Assembly: GCA_946221385.1 (NCBI GenBank)
Contig: CAMIGX010000002.1
Span: forward strand, 62,001 to 126,000
Source: an uncultured Propionimicrobium sp.
GTDB taxonomy: Bacteria > Actinomycetota > Actinomycetes > Propionibacteriales > Propionibacteriaceae
Direction of reading: 5' to 3'
DNA: 64,000 nt
Shown here: piece after piece, positions 34,408 to 43,034 of the stretch
How the letters are laid out: each line of letters begins with the position of its first letter
Position numbering within the stretch: position 1 is the stretch's first letter
Program-made: the position numbers and the translations under genes
Notes under the pieces: generated by a model
The model's input: the letters and a program-made list of their open reading frames with translations, nothing else
Databases searched by the model: none
What the model was told of the DNA's origin: nothing

Positions 34408-35043
34408 ATGACCCGCATCCTGGTGGTCGATAATTACGACTCTTTCGTCTACAACCTGGTGCAATATCTGGCTCAGATCGGCGCTGACGTCGACGTCTGG
34501 CGCAATGACGACGCCCGCTTCGACGACCCCCAATTAGATCTGAGTAGCCAATTTGATGGGCTGCTGCTGTCTCCTGGACCTGGCACCCCCGAGGACGCTG
34601 GGGTCTGTATCGAGCTGATCGGTCGCTACGCCGGACGGCTGCCTATCTTCGGAGTCTGTCTGGGCCTGCAGGCGATCGGCGTCGCCTATGGTGGGGTCGT
34701 CGAGCCGGCTGCGCAGTTGCTGCATGGCAAGGTCTCTCGAGTGCACGTCGATCAGCGCGGGATCTTCGCGGGACTACCGGCAAGCATCAACACCACCCGC
34801 TATCACTCGTTAGCGATTCAGCCCGAAACATTGCCGTCAGATCTCGAGGTCAGCGCCTGGACCGAGGACGACATCATCATGGCTGTTCGGCATCGCGAGT
34901 TGCCCGTCGAGGCCGTCCAATTTCATCCCGAATCAGTGCTGACCGAAGGCGGCTATCAGATGTTGGCGAACTGGTTGGCAGCTTGCGGTGACGTGGACGC
35001 CCCGCGCCGCGCTGCAGGCTTGACGCCGCTAATTTCCGCCTAG
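34408..35043 (+). CDS. pabA: Glutamine amidotransferase component II (PabA/TrpG)
   Basis: 211 residues from the ATG at 34408; a TTG at 34396 overlapping the pknB stop is possible. The class I glutaminase triad is seen in VFGVCLGLQAIG-type Cys context and HPESVLTEGG. The opening TRILVVDNYDSFVYNLVQYL is typical. It supplies ammonia to aminodeoxychorismate or anthranilate synthase. It follows pknB in a usual actinobacterial arrangement, and its last 15 bp overlap the convergent DUF881 gene. Confidence 0.92.
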   Translation: MTRILVVDNYDSFVYNLVQYLAQIGADVDVWRNDDARFDDPQLDLSSQFDGLLLSPGPGTPEDAGVCIELIGRYAGRLPIFGVCLGLQAIGVAYGGVVEPAAQLLHGKVSRVHVDQRGIFAGLPASINTTRYHSLAIQPETLPSDLEVSAWTEDDIIMAVRHRELPVEAVQFHPESVLTEGGYQMLANWLAACGDVDAPRRAAGLTPLISA

Positions 35044-35742
35044 CGTCGCTCGCTGGCTGCGTAGTGCCCCGTCATAGGCCGGAGCGAGCACGTCCGCGAC
35101 GCGGGCTTGCGCGTAGCCGAGTTGATAGGCCTGGGCATATTGTCGATAGATCTGCACCGCTGGGTCACTGGCCAGCCCAGCCTCCAAGGCTTCTTGGTTG
35201 CCGATCGCGACGATCTCGTAGGGCGGCGCATAGGGCACACCGTGCAGCACGACGGTATTGCCGACGCATTTGATGGCGCTGGTGACGGTGATGCGCTGGC
35301 CTTGGATCGTCATCGCTTCTGCGCCGGCAGCCCACAGCGCGTTGACCATGGTTTGAATGTCTTGTTGGTGCACCACCAATAGATCTGGGCTCACCCCTGG
35401 CGGGTTGAAATCCAGCGGGGCGTCAGTCAACGTGACGCGGACCGCCGGCCCGCGTACCGCGGTCAGTTGACTGGCCTGGTTGAGTTCCTGCAATTGCGCT
35501 TTAATCGCCGGATCTTCGCCGGCTTGGGCAGTCAATTGATCAATCTGTGCCTGCAGCTCAGCCAAGGTCTGCCGCTGCTGGGCGTTGCGATGTTCCTGCT
35601 CGCCTGCCAACTGCGCCAGGTCGCTAGCCCGATCGGGCCGCAGATCATGACCCTTGGCGTTGATCGCCGAGGTCGTGAACAACAACCCGGCCAGGCAGCC
35701 GATCGCTAAGGTGACGACGCCACCAGCCACTGCTTTGCCCAT
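35029..35742 (-). CDS. DUF881-family membrane-anchored protein
   Basis: 237 residues with an N-terminal membrane helix (VAGGVVTLAIGCLAGLLFTTSA), a coiled-coil segment (LAQLAGEQEHRNAQQRQTLAELQ), then the DUF881 domain (AVRGPAVRVTLTDAP, NALWAAGAEAMTIQGQRIT, the C-YANTVVLHG-like strand). DUF881 genes commonly lie beside crgA and the kinase cluster, and the coiled coil and location suggest a division role. The gene is divergent from crgA. Confidence 0.88.
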   Translation of the reverse strand: MGKAVAGGVVTLAIGCLAGLLFTTSAINAKGHDLRPDRASDLAQLAGEQEHRNAQQRQTLAELQAQIDQLTAQAGEDPAIKAQLQELNQASQLTAVRGPAVRVTLTDAPLDFNPPGVSPDLLVVHQQDIQTMVNALWAAGAEAMTIQGQRITVTSAIKCVGNTVVLHGVPYAPPYEIVAIGNQEALEAGLASDPAVQIYRQYAQAYQLGYAQARVADVLAPAYDGALRSQRATLGGN

Positions 35743-35748
35743 GGTTTC

Positions 35749-35754
35749 AGGCTA
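35749..35754 (-). promoter_or_regulatory. Leaderless -10 element (TAGCCT) of the DUF881 gene
   Basis: On the minus strand TAGCCT lies 6 nt before the ATG at 35742. Confidence 0.5.
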
Positions 35755-35806
35755 GCAACGTCACCGTCGACGACCAGCGGACTAACGGTCGACGCGCAGC
35801 AGCGGG

Positions 35807-35814
35807 CATAATCT
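35807..35814 (+). promoter_or_regulatory. -10 region of crgA (CATAAT/TAATCT)
   Basis: CATAAT at 35807-35812 lies 7 nt before the GTG at 35820, and the overlapping TAATCT lies 5 nt before it. It fits a leaderless start either way. Confidence 0.45.
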
Positions 35815-35819
35815 AAACC

Positions 35820-36173
35820 GTGAGCGAAAAGAAGGCCGACCAAGTCCAGTCCGACCAGCCAGCGTCGCAGCGTATTGACCCGCAGACCAAGAAGGCAGCC
35901 CGATCTGGCAATCCCGCGAAGTCGGCCGCCGCGCAAAAGGACATCCAGCAACGGCGTGACGCAGCCGCTCAGCGCCGTCGACAGGCCGCGGCATCGCGCG
36001 ACTGGGTGCCCTGGGTCTTCGTCCCACTCGGCTTGCTGGGCATCTTGTGGCTGGTCGTGTTTTACATCGCCGGCTATGAGATCCCTTTCATGGCAGCGCT
36101 CGGAAACTGGAATTTCGCGATCGGACTTGGCTTGATGGCCGCGTCCTTCATCGTCGCGATGTTCTGGAAGTGA
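35820..36173 (+). CDS. crgA: Cell-division protein CrgA
   Basis: 117 residues from a GTG. A basic, Gln/Ala-rich cytoplasmic N-terminus (about 65 residues) precedes two membrane helices (VPWVFVPLGLLGILWLVVFYI and IGLGLMAASFIVAMFW) with the family signature LGNWNFAIGLG between them. CrgA interacts with FtsZ, FtsQ and PBPs and coordinates septation. It sits just beyond pabA and DUF881, next to the mrp operon. Confidence 0.93.
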   Translation: MSEKKADQVQSDQPASQRIDPQTKKAARSGNPAKSAAAQKDIQQRRDAAAQRRRQAAASRDWVPWVFVPLGLLGILWLVVFYIAGYEIPFMAALGNWNFAIGLGLMAASFIVAMFWK

Positions 36174-36183
36174 TGATCAACGG

Positions 36184-36558
36184 CTAGTCGCCGGCGCGCT
36201 TTCGTTCCGCCGCCTCGATGTCGGCAGTGAGCTCGTCGACCACGAAATCATCGACCGCTAGCCGACCATTCTTGAAAGCTGCATTAGACAGCATGTGAGC
36301 TGAAATGGGTCCGACGACCAGCTGCAATAAGAACACCAAGAGCAGCGTGAATGAGGCCCGCGTATCTTGTAAGATCAGCGCTGCGCCCAGGCAGAACAGA
36401 CCCAGTCCCAAGACCTGCGGTTTGGTGGCAGCGTGCATCCGTGCCAACAGATGCGGCAGGCGGATCAAACCGAGGGCGACGATGAACGTCAAGACCGCGC
36501 CCCACAAGATCAGCAGCACGCCGGCCCAGTGACCGACGCTGACCCAATCAATGGACAT
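36184..36558 (-). CDS. mrpG: Na+(K+)/H+ antiporter subunit MrpG
   Basis: 124 residues with three membrane helices (HWAGVLLILWGAVLTFIVALGLIRL and following), the MrpG/PhaG family pattern RLPHLLARMHAATKP. The start at 36558 has AGGAGG 6 nt upstream; a longer frame to 36603 lacks a site. The last subunit gene of the operon; it overlaps mrpF by 11 bp. All Mrp subunits act together as one large proton-coupled exchanger. Confidence 0.93.
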   Translation of the reverse strand: MSIDWVSVGHWAGVLLILWGAVLTFIVALGLIRLPHLLARMHAATKPQVLGLGLFCLGAALILQDTRASFTLLLVFLLQLVVGPISAHMLSNAAFKNGRLAVDDFVVDELTADIEAAERKRAGD

Positions 36559-36943
36559 CGGCATCCTCCTGTCCTGGGTCATCGACGAACTCTTCGCCGT
36601 CATCGTCTAGCGCGTCATCGTGCACCGGGTCGGCATTGTCGTCCAAGACCGAGAAGGTGCCGGTCGCGTCATCATTCAATTGCGTGGCGTGTTCGGGTTG
36701 GCTGAAGCGGGCGATCGTCGTCGTGCCGACGAAACCGACCGCAGCCATCACGACCACCATCGGCACCAGGTCGAGCAGGCCAGTCAGTGACGTCACGATC
36801 AACAACAGGCCGATCAGGCACGCGGTGACGACATCCAAGCCGACCGAACGTTCCATGCTGGTGGGGCCGCGGGAAATTGCTAGCAGCGACAAGAGCAGGC
36901 CGACCGCCAAGAATCCCATCGAGATCCAAAGAATGTAGATCAT
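36548..36943 (-). CDS. mrpF: Na+(K+)/H+ antiporter subunit MrpF with acidic tail
   Basis: 131 residues. The first ~87 hold three membrane helices (MIYILWISMGFLAVGLLLSL, then RGPTSMERSVGLDVVTACLIG and LVPMVVVMAAVGFVGTTTIARF). A C-terminal tail of about 45 residues is unusually acidic (VLDDNADPVHDDALDDDGEE). It is 4-bp coupled to mrpE. Tail function unknown. Confidence 0.93.
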   Translation of the reverse strand: MIYILWISMGFLAVGLLLSLLAISRGPTSMERSVGLDVVTACLIGLLLIVTSLTGLLDLVPMVVVMAAVGFVGTTTIARFSQPEHATQLNDDATGTFSVLDDNADPVHDDALDDDGEEFVDDPGQEDADVH

Positions 36944-37647
36944 CGCGCTTCACCTGCCGGATCAGCTGGGCCGGGCTGCTCGGCCAGTCGCTCTCGAACG
37001 CGGATCTCATTGCCAGATAGTTCCGCGTCGATCTGTGCGGTCGCCGGTGGATTGGGCAGTCTCCCGAGCTTCATGGAGCCGCCGGGCACATAGCCAGCTT
37101 CGATCAACATCTGATCTGGCGCCAGCGCCCGCAAGATACGTTCTTCTTGCGCCAATACCCGGTCGTGGCTTTCTTGCAGGGCTTGGGCGTCAGGGGCGTC
37201 AAAGACATGCACATACATCATGCCGGTCAATCGGTGCGCGTCGATGACGATCGAACCGGGCACCAACGCGGTGAAACCGCTCGTGGCAGCGAGAAAGACG
37301 TCCGAATGGGCTCTGGTCTGGACGCGGATGATCGCGCCATTTGGTTTGTGGCCGCGCACGATGTCCCAGGCGATCTGCGTCGAGGCGACGATAACGTCCC
37401 AAATGAATACGAAGATCAACCGCAGCAACGCGATCGGACGGATCTTGTAGCCGTGCGCCCGCACCGTCGGCATTGGAGCGACGAAGGTCACCAGCAGTCC
37501 CAGCGCCAGACCGGAGACGACATTGCCCCAGCTGAGATCCCCCCACAACAAGATCCAGACGATCATCAGCGCGACGATCTTCAGCGCCGGTGGGCGGAAT
37601 TGACGCCGGTTGGTGCTCAGCTCGGTGACAGCGTCAGGCTTGATCAT
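36940..37647 (-). CDS. mrpE: Na+(K+)/H+ antiporter subunit MrpE
   Basis: 235 residues. Membrane helices near the N-terminus (IVALMIVWILLWGDLSWGNVVSGLALGLLVTFV) are followed by a cytoplasmic or peripheral region with PGSIVIDAHRLTGMMYVHVFD, typical of MrpE. It is longer than many MrpE proteins by a C-terminal extension of about 60 residues. ATGA coupled to mrpD. Confidence 0.93.
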   Translation of the reverse strand: MIKPDAVTELSTNRRQFRPPALKIVALMIVWILLWGDLSWGNVVSGLALGLLVTFVAPMPTVRAHGYKIRPIALLRLIFVFIWDVIVASTQIAWDIVRGHKPNGAIIRVQTRAHSDVFLAATSGFTALVPGSIVIDAHRLTGMMYVHVFDAPDAQALQESHDRVLAQEERILRALAPDQMLIEAGYVPGGSMKLGRLPNPPATAQIDAELSGNEIRVRERLAEQPGPADPAGEAR

Positions 37648-39254
37648 CGGCCACCTCCCGGCGTCGGGGTGGCTAGCGGAGCGGTCTGCGTCACCGTCGG
37701 CTGCGGACCGCGGCCGTGCTGTGTCTTGGATGTGCCGGTGCCGCGTTCGCCCTCAGGCAAGACCGCGTTGACGTAGATGCGCGGCTGTTGCAGCTCAGCG
37801 GCGCCGGCGGCAGCATATCGATAGATCGGACCAGCGAAGAAAGTCAATGCCAAGGTCGCAGCGACCAGCAGCACCGTGGCGCCGGTCATCGTGATCGGCA
37901 CCTTGGGACGTTCTTGAGTAGCATCCTCGGGCTCATTTTCCAGCGGCTGCCAGAAGGCCATATTCCAGGCACGAATCAAGGCATATAGCGTCAGAATCGA
38001 AGTCAAGATGGCCACGCCGATCATGAAATAGTCCGCCATTTCGCCCTTGCGGTTGGCGGCTTCGATCAAGCCGATTTTGCCTAGAAAACCTGAAAATGGC
38101 GGCACGCCGGCGAGGTTCAGCGCCGGGATCATGTAGAGCACCGCCAGCAGCGGCCACTTCTTGAGCAGGCCACCCAGCTCGACTAGCGAGGTCGAGCCGC
38201 CGACGGTCTCCATCAAGCCGGAGACCAAGAACAGCGAGGTCTGCACCAAGATGTGGTGGGCGGTGTAGAACACGGCCGCCGTCAATGAATCGACGGTGCC
38301 CGTCGACACGCCCCACAGCATGAAGCCGATGTGCGAGACCAGCGTGAAGCTCAAGACACGTTTGATGTCATTTTGCGCGACGGCGCCCAAGATGCCGATG
38401 ATCATCGTCGCGGCAGCGACGGCTTGCAGCCACGGGTTGAGCGTCGAATCAGCGAACATCGTGGTCTGGGTGCGGATGATCGCGTAGATGCCGACCTTGG
38501 TCAGCAATCCCGCGAAGACTGCCGTCACTGGCGCCGGCGCGGTCGGATAGGAGTCCGGCAGCCAAGCCGACAGTGGGAACACCGCAGCCTTGACGCCAAA
38601 GGCGATGAGCAACATGACTTGCGCTAATTGCGCCGCACCCTGATCGATTTGAGGTAGCCGGATCGCCAGCTGCGCCATGTTGACGGTGCCCGTCGCCGCG
38701 TAGATCATCGCGATCGCGATCAAAAAGATTGACGAGCTGACTAGCGAAACGACCACATACACCGTGCCCGAACGCAGCCGGTCGCGAGTGCCGCCGAGCA
38801 TGATCAACACGAAGCTAGAGACCAGCAAGATCTCGAAACCGACGTAGAGATTGAATAGGTCACCGGTCAAGAACGCATTCGACACACCAGCCGACAAGAT
38901 CAAGAAAGTCGGATTGAAGACCGCGATCGGGACGCGATCATTTTCGAAGCTCTGCGAGGACGAATAGAGCATGACGCACAGCGTCACAAAGACTGAGACC
39001 GTCAACATCAATGCGCTGAGCTTGTCAGCGACGAGGGTGATGCCGACGGGGGCCGCCCAGCCACCGACTTCCAAGACCAGCGGTCCGCTCATTGACTGAT
39101 AGGTGATCGACACTGCAGCTGCGAGCACCGTGGTCAACACGATGACGGCGATGACGCGCTGGGTGCGGTGGAATTTGCTGAGCAGCAGCGTCAGTGCGGC
39201 GCCGATGAAGGGCAGCAGGACGGGGATGCCGAGCAGCCAGGAGTATTCGGTCAT
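37644..39254 (-). CDS. mrpD: Na+(K+)/H+ antiporter subunit MrpD
   Basis: 536 residues, the usual size, with about 14 membrane helices homologous to complex I antiporter-like subunits (NuoM/NuoN): SYPTAPAPVTAVFAGLLTKVG and the Lys-rich channel helices are visible. One of the ion-conducting subunits. A C-terminal tail ends in a Thr/Pro-rich segment. 4-bp coupled on both sides. Confidence 0.95.
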   Translation of the reverse strand: MTEYSWLLGIPVLLPFIGAALTLLLSKFHRTQRVIAVIVLTTVLAAAVSITYQSMSGPLVLEVGGWAAPVGITLVADKLSALMLTVSVFVTLCVMLYSSSQSFENDRVPIAVFNPTFLILSAGVSNAFLTGDLFNLYVGFEILLVSSFVLIMLGGTRDRLRSGTVYVVVSLVSSSIFLIAIAMIYAATGTVNMAQLAIRLPQIDQGAAQLAQVMLLIAFGVKAAVFPLSAWLPDSYPTAPAPVTAVFAGLLTKVGIYAIIRTQTTMFADSTLNPWLQAVAAATMIIGILGAVAQNDIKRVLSFTLVSHIGFMLWGVSTGTVDSLTAAVFYTAHHILVQTSLFLVSGLMETVGGSTSLVELGGLLKKWPLLAVLYMIPALNLAGVPPFSGFLGKIGLIEAANRKGEMADYFMIGVAILTSILTLYALIRAWNMAFWQPLENEPEDATQERPKVPITMTGATVLLVAATLALTFFAGPIYRYAAAGAAELQQPRIYVNAVLPEGERGTGTSKTQHGRGPQPTVTQTAPLATPTPGGGR

Positions 39255-39769
39255 TTGCTGCTCGCCTCCTCGTCCGGGTCGATGACGGGGATGATGCCGG
39301 TGCGTTCGACGGCTTCGTCAGTGGTCTCGTCAAAGACGGTGACGGCTGCCTCCGCGACCGACTCGCCGGCGTCGTCAGTGGCTCGCTCAGCGATCTCGTC
39401 GTGCTGCGCGGCCAGCGCGATGCGGCGGTCTTCGCGGTCGTCTTGGACTTCATCGTCGCCATTGAGCTGCCAGCTGCGATAGCTCATCGTCAAGATGAAT
39501 GCGGTCAACGCCAAACCAATGACGATCGCGGTCAACACGAAAGCTTGCGGCAGCGGATCGGACATGTCTTCGGGAGGCGTCTGCCCCAGCAGCGGCGGGC
39601 CACCCGCCCGACCACCGGCCATCATGATCAAGACATTGACGCCATAGGTGATCAAGCTCGCACCAATGACGATGCGGCTGAGCGAACGTTCTAAGACCAA
39701 CACCGTCCCGGTACCGACGAGCACGCCGACCAAGACCAGCAGCGCCAACGAGGGAGTCATGTCGATCAT
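39251..39769 (-). CDS. mrpC: Na+(K+)/H+ antiporter subunit MrpC with acidic tail
   Basis: 172 residues. About 105 residues form the NuoK-like core (LALLVLVGVLVGTGTVLVLERSL, GPPLLGQTPPEDMSDPLPQAFVLTAIVIG); the remaining ~65 form an acidic tail (DDEVQDDREDRR, then DETTDEAVERTGIIPVIDPDEE). The tail parallels the one on MrpF. ATGA coupled to mrpA and mrpD. Confidence 0.95.
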   Translation of the reverse strand: MIDMTPSLALLVLVGVLVGTGTVLVLERSLSRIVIGASLITYGVNVLIMMAGGRAGGPPLLGQTPPEDMSDPLPQAFVLTAIVIGLALTAFILTMSYRSWQLNGDDEVQDDREDRRIALAAQHDEIAERATDDAGESVAEAAVTVFDETTDEAVERTGIIPVIDPDEEASSK

Positions 39770-42700
39770 TCGACACTCCCTTCTGTCGCGGCTAGCGGCT
39801 CATCGCTGCGCATGTCGACGCCGCCAATCGAGTCATCGGAAAGCTCGGTCGGGTCGTCATAGGCGACCATCGGCGCTTGCTCGCCTTGAGCCTCAGCCTG
39901 CCGGTCGATTTCGCTGCCCAAGGAGGTCAAGATGTCCAAGACCAGGCCGATGACGATCAGGTAGACACCGATATCGAAGAACAAGGCCGACGCTAGGTGC
40001 ACGTCATTGAAGATCGGCAAGTGGAAATCCCAGACCGTGGTCTGCAAGATCGTGCCGCCGAAGACCACTGGCGTCAACGCTGCCAACACCGAGATCGCCA
40101 TGCCGCTACCGAGCAGCACGCCAGGACGGATCTCCCTAGACGCCAAGGCAAGCTCATAGCGACCGCCAGCCAGATAGCGAATAGTCAGCGCGATGCCGGC
40201 CAGGACGCCGCCAGCGAAACCACCGCCGGGCAGATTGTGGCCACTGAACAGCAAGAACAGGCTGAACACCAGCAGCGGATGGAAAATGATCCGTGCGCCC
40301 AGCTCAAAGATCAATGACCGTCGCACGCTGGCCAGCGTCAACGAGCCGGCGAGCCAGACCCGGCCGCGCTTCGGGTCGACTAGGCCCTCAGGACGGGCGA
40401 TCGCAGAGATCTTGTCGGTGCGCTGGCTGTCCCAAATCTGCGGGCTCCGCACGGCGCTAGCCAGCGACGAGCGCACCTTATTCTCGTTGCGGTTACGCAA
40501 GAAGATAAGTGACGCGATGCCCGTCGCCGCAGCCAGCAAGACCGAAATTTCACCGATGGTATCCCAGGCGCGAGTGTCGACCAGGGTCACATTGACGATG
40601 TTCTTGCCATATCCGAATTGGTAGACCTCTTCGGGATAGTGCACCGTCACCGGCTCGTGGATACGCGCTGCCGAGGCAAACCAGGCCAGCACCATCGTCG
40701 TCAAGCCGACCCCGGCACCGAGCGCGATGCGAGACAGCCGGGAGCGCAACCACGGCCGGTGGCTGAAGTGCGAGGGTAGGCGTCGGATCACCAGGATGAA
40801 CACCACTAGGGTGACAGTCTCGACCAGGGTTTGGGTCAACGCGAGATCGGGTGCGCCGCCGATCGCGAACAGCATCGCCGTCATATAGCCGACGAAGCCG
40901 GTCAGCAGCACAGCTTTCATGCGGCGTCGAGCACGCACCACCATGACCGCAGCGACGCACGCCAAGGCTGCGATGACGGCCTGCATCGGTGAATCCCAGA
41001 GCCGGATATGGCTCGGCCAGGTGACGTCGCCGAACATCAAGACGAACGCCACACCCGAGATCATGGTGCCGAACATCGTGGCCAAATAGCTCGGCAGCGA
41101 ACCGCGTTGCACGAATGCGGTGACGTCACTGGCGACGTCATTGAGGGTATTGATGACCGCGCGATAGGCGTCTTCGGCGGAAATGAAATTGGTCTGGCCG
41201 CCGACATTATCCATTCGCCGGCCGACCGAGTTGAACAGACCAATACCGGCGACGATGACGATGACGGTCGCCCACAGCGCCGGCGTGAAACCAGCCCACA
41301 ACGCCAGATGGCCGGGCTCACCGGGTAAGGTCTGAGCGTACGGCGTGAACGCGGATTCCAAGGCATGCGACATGAATCCAAAAGCCACGCTGGCCACCGT
41401 CAGCACGCAAATCGGGGCGAGCAGTCGCCAGTCGACGCGATGCTTGGGCGAATCCGCGACGCGCGGCTTGGGCGCGAAGGCTCCCCACCAAAAACGCAGC
41501 GTGTAGGCCATGGTGATGATCGAACCGACGATGATGACGACGAATACCATCCGTCCGGTGTCTGGTTCGTCGTAAAGCGCGGCGAGCGCACCTTCCTTGC
41601 CCACGAAGCCCAGCAGCGGCGGCAGGCCGGCCATCGACGCGGCGGCGATCGTCGCCAGGATCATCAGCCCCGGCGTGGCCTTCCATACGTTCGACAGTTG
41701 ACGCAGGTCGCGCGTATTGAATTCGTGGTCGATCGCGCCGACGGTCAAGAACAGTGTCGCCTTGAATAGTGCGTGGCCAAGCAGCATCGTCATGCCGGCC
41801 AACATCACGGCCTGGCTGCCGAAACCGACCAGGACCATGATGAAACCGAGCTGACTGACCGTGCCATAGGCGAGCAGCAGTTTGAGATCGAATTGTTTCA
41901 ACGACTGCCAGCCGCCAAATAGCATCGTGCCTAGTCCGAAGAAGATGATCGACCAATGCCAGATCGTCAGATCGCCAAAGCCGGGGGTGAATCTGGCGAC
42001 CAAGTAGATGCCCGCTTTGACCATCGCAGATGAGTGCAGATAGCCCGAGACCGGGGTGGGGGCGGCCATCGCGGCTGGCAGCCAAAAGTGCGTCGGAATT
42101 TGCGCTGATTTGGTGAACGCGCCGACCAGCAGCAGTGCAGCGGCAGCTGAGGTGTAGTGCTGGGGCACCGAATCGACCAGCAAGCCGGTAGTGGCGTTGG
42201 TGATCAGCTCGGAGATGGTGAAGGAACCGGCCGGCGCCACGCCTAACATGACCAGGCCGACGAGCATGCAAAGCCCGCCTAGCGTGGTGACGGTGATCGC
42301 CTGCATCGCGGCGCGACGTGAGGCTTGCCGCTCGTGATAATGACCGATGAGCAGGAAGCTGAAGACCGTGGTCAGTTCCCAAAAGAGGTACAGCAGCATG
42401 GTGTTGTCGGTGGTCACCAAGCCCAACATCGCGCCTGCGAAGGCGACGAAACAGCCCGCGAAACGGCCCATATTGGCCGCACCTTTGGAGAAATATCCGG
42501 AGCAGTAGATCAAGATCAGCGTGCCGACGCCGCCGACGATCAGGGTCATCAGCCAGCTGAGCACGTCCATCCGAAAGCTGATCTCTAAGCCCAGCTCAGG
42601 CACCCAGCGATAGGTCTGCGTCGGGAATTCACCAGCGAGCACCGCTTGGGTCTGTAGCGCGGCCCAGCCGGCCGTCGCGGCGGGCACCAAAGCGAGCAGC

Positions 42701-42783
42701 CAATAGGCGCCGCGTTTGAAGAATCGCACCAACACAGGGCTCAATAGCGCTGCCATCGCGTGCGCGATGATCAGCTCAATCAA
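39766..42783 (-). CDS. mrpA: Na+(K+)/H+ antiporter fused subunit MrpA-MrpB
   Basis: 1005 residues from a TTG preceded by GGGAG; a longer frame to 42846 is not supported by a ribosome site. The N-terminal ~780 residues form the NuoL-like MrpA with many helices (STAIGHALFKATLFLT type region is visible as MLLGHALFKATLFLTV). The C-terminal ~200 match MrpB (LFSGHNLPGGGFAGGVLAG), giving the A-B fusion seen in many actinobacteria. The first gene of a complete, 4-bp-overlap mrp operon. Confidence 0.94.
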   Translation of the reverse strand: MIELIIAHAMAALLSPVLVRFFKRGAYWLLALVPAATAGWAALQTQAVLAGEFPTQTYRWVPELGLEISFRMDVLSWLMTLIVGGVGTLILIYCSGYFSKGAANMGRFAGCFVAFAGAMLGLVTTDNTMLLYLFWELTTVFSFLLIGHYHERQASRRAAMQAITVTTLGGLCMLVGLVMLGVAPAGSFTISELITNATTGLLVDSVPQHYTSAAAALLLVGAFTKSAQIPTHFWLPAAMAAPTPVSGYLHSSAMVKAGIYLVARFTPGFGDLTIWHWSIIFFGLGTMLFGGWQSLKQFDLKLLLAYGTVSQLGFIMVLVGFGSQAVMLAGMTMLLGHALFKATLFLTVGAIDHEFNTRDLRQLSNVWKATPGLMILATIAAASMAGLPPLLGFVGKEGALAALYDEPDTGRMVFVVIIVGSIITMAYTLRFWWGAFAPKPRVADSPKHRVDWRLLAPICVLTVASVAFGFMSHALESAFTPYAQTLPGEPGHLALWAGFTPALWATVIVIVAGIGLFNSVGRRMDNVGGQTNFISAEDAYRAVINTLNDVASDVTAFVQRGSLPSYLATMFGTMISGVAFVLMFGDVTWPSHIRLWDSPMQAVIAALACVAAVMVVRARRRMKAVLLTGFVGYMTAMLFAIGGAPDLALTQTLVETVTLVVFILVIRRLPSHFSHRPWLRSRLSRIALGAGVGLTTMVLAWFASAARIHEPVTVHYPEEVYQFGYGKNIVNVTLVDTRAWDTIGEISVLLAAATGIASLIFLRNRNENKVRSSLASAVRSPQIWDSQRTDKISAIARPEGLVDPKRGRVWLAGSLTLASVRRSLIFELGARIIFHPLLVFSLFLLFSGHNLPGGGFAGGVLAGIALTIRYLAGGRYELALASREIRPGVLLGSGMAISVLAALTPVVFGGTILQTTVWDFHLPIFNDVHLASALFFDIGVYLIVIGLVLDILTSLGSEIDRQAEAQGEQAPMVAYDDPTELSDDSIGGVDMRSDEPLAATEGSVE

Positions 42784-42854
42784 GACGAGACTCCCTGGGG
42801 GTAGTGGATTGCCAATCCATCCTACGGATGATGACCGATGACGCAACTGAGCCA

Positions 42855-42867
42855 GGAAAATTTTTCC
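42855..42867. promoter_or_regulatory. GGAAAA/TTTTCC inverted repeat between mrpA and the carboxylase-like gene
   Basis: A 6-bp palindromic arm pair around a single T in the 251-bp divergent gap 42784-43034. It could be an operator for the mrp operon or the gene at 43035. The rest of the gap shows no gene I can support. Confidence 0.25.
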
Positions 42868-43034
42868 AGGCCGCTCATTTCGCTCGCGTGATCTCGACGT
42901 CGCGGAATCTTCGACGTGCGAGGCCAGCTGCCCGAATCACAGACAATTCCGGCGCGTCAGTAGCTCGGACGATAGTTTGAAGCCAACCATCCCCCGCCTG
43001 GTGAAAACTGAGCCCTGATAGATAGGCATGCATC

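Noticed and set aside
41318..42382. 354-codon His/Arg-rich frame within mrpA on the same strand
   Set aside because: It is an out-of-frame reading of the transmembrane protein.
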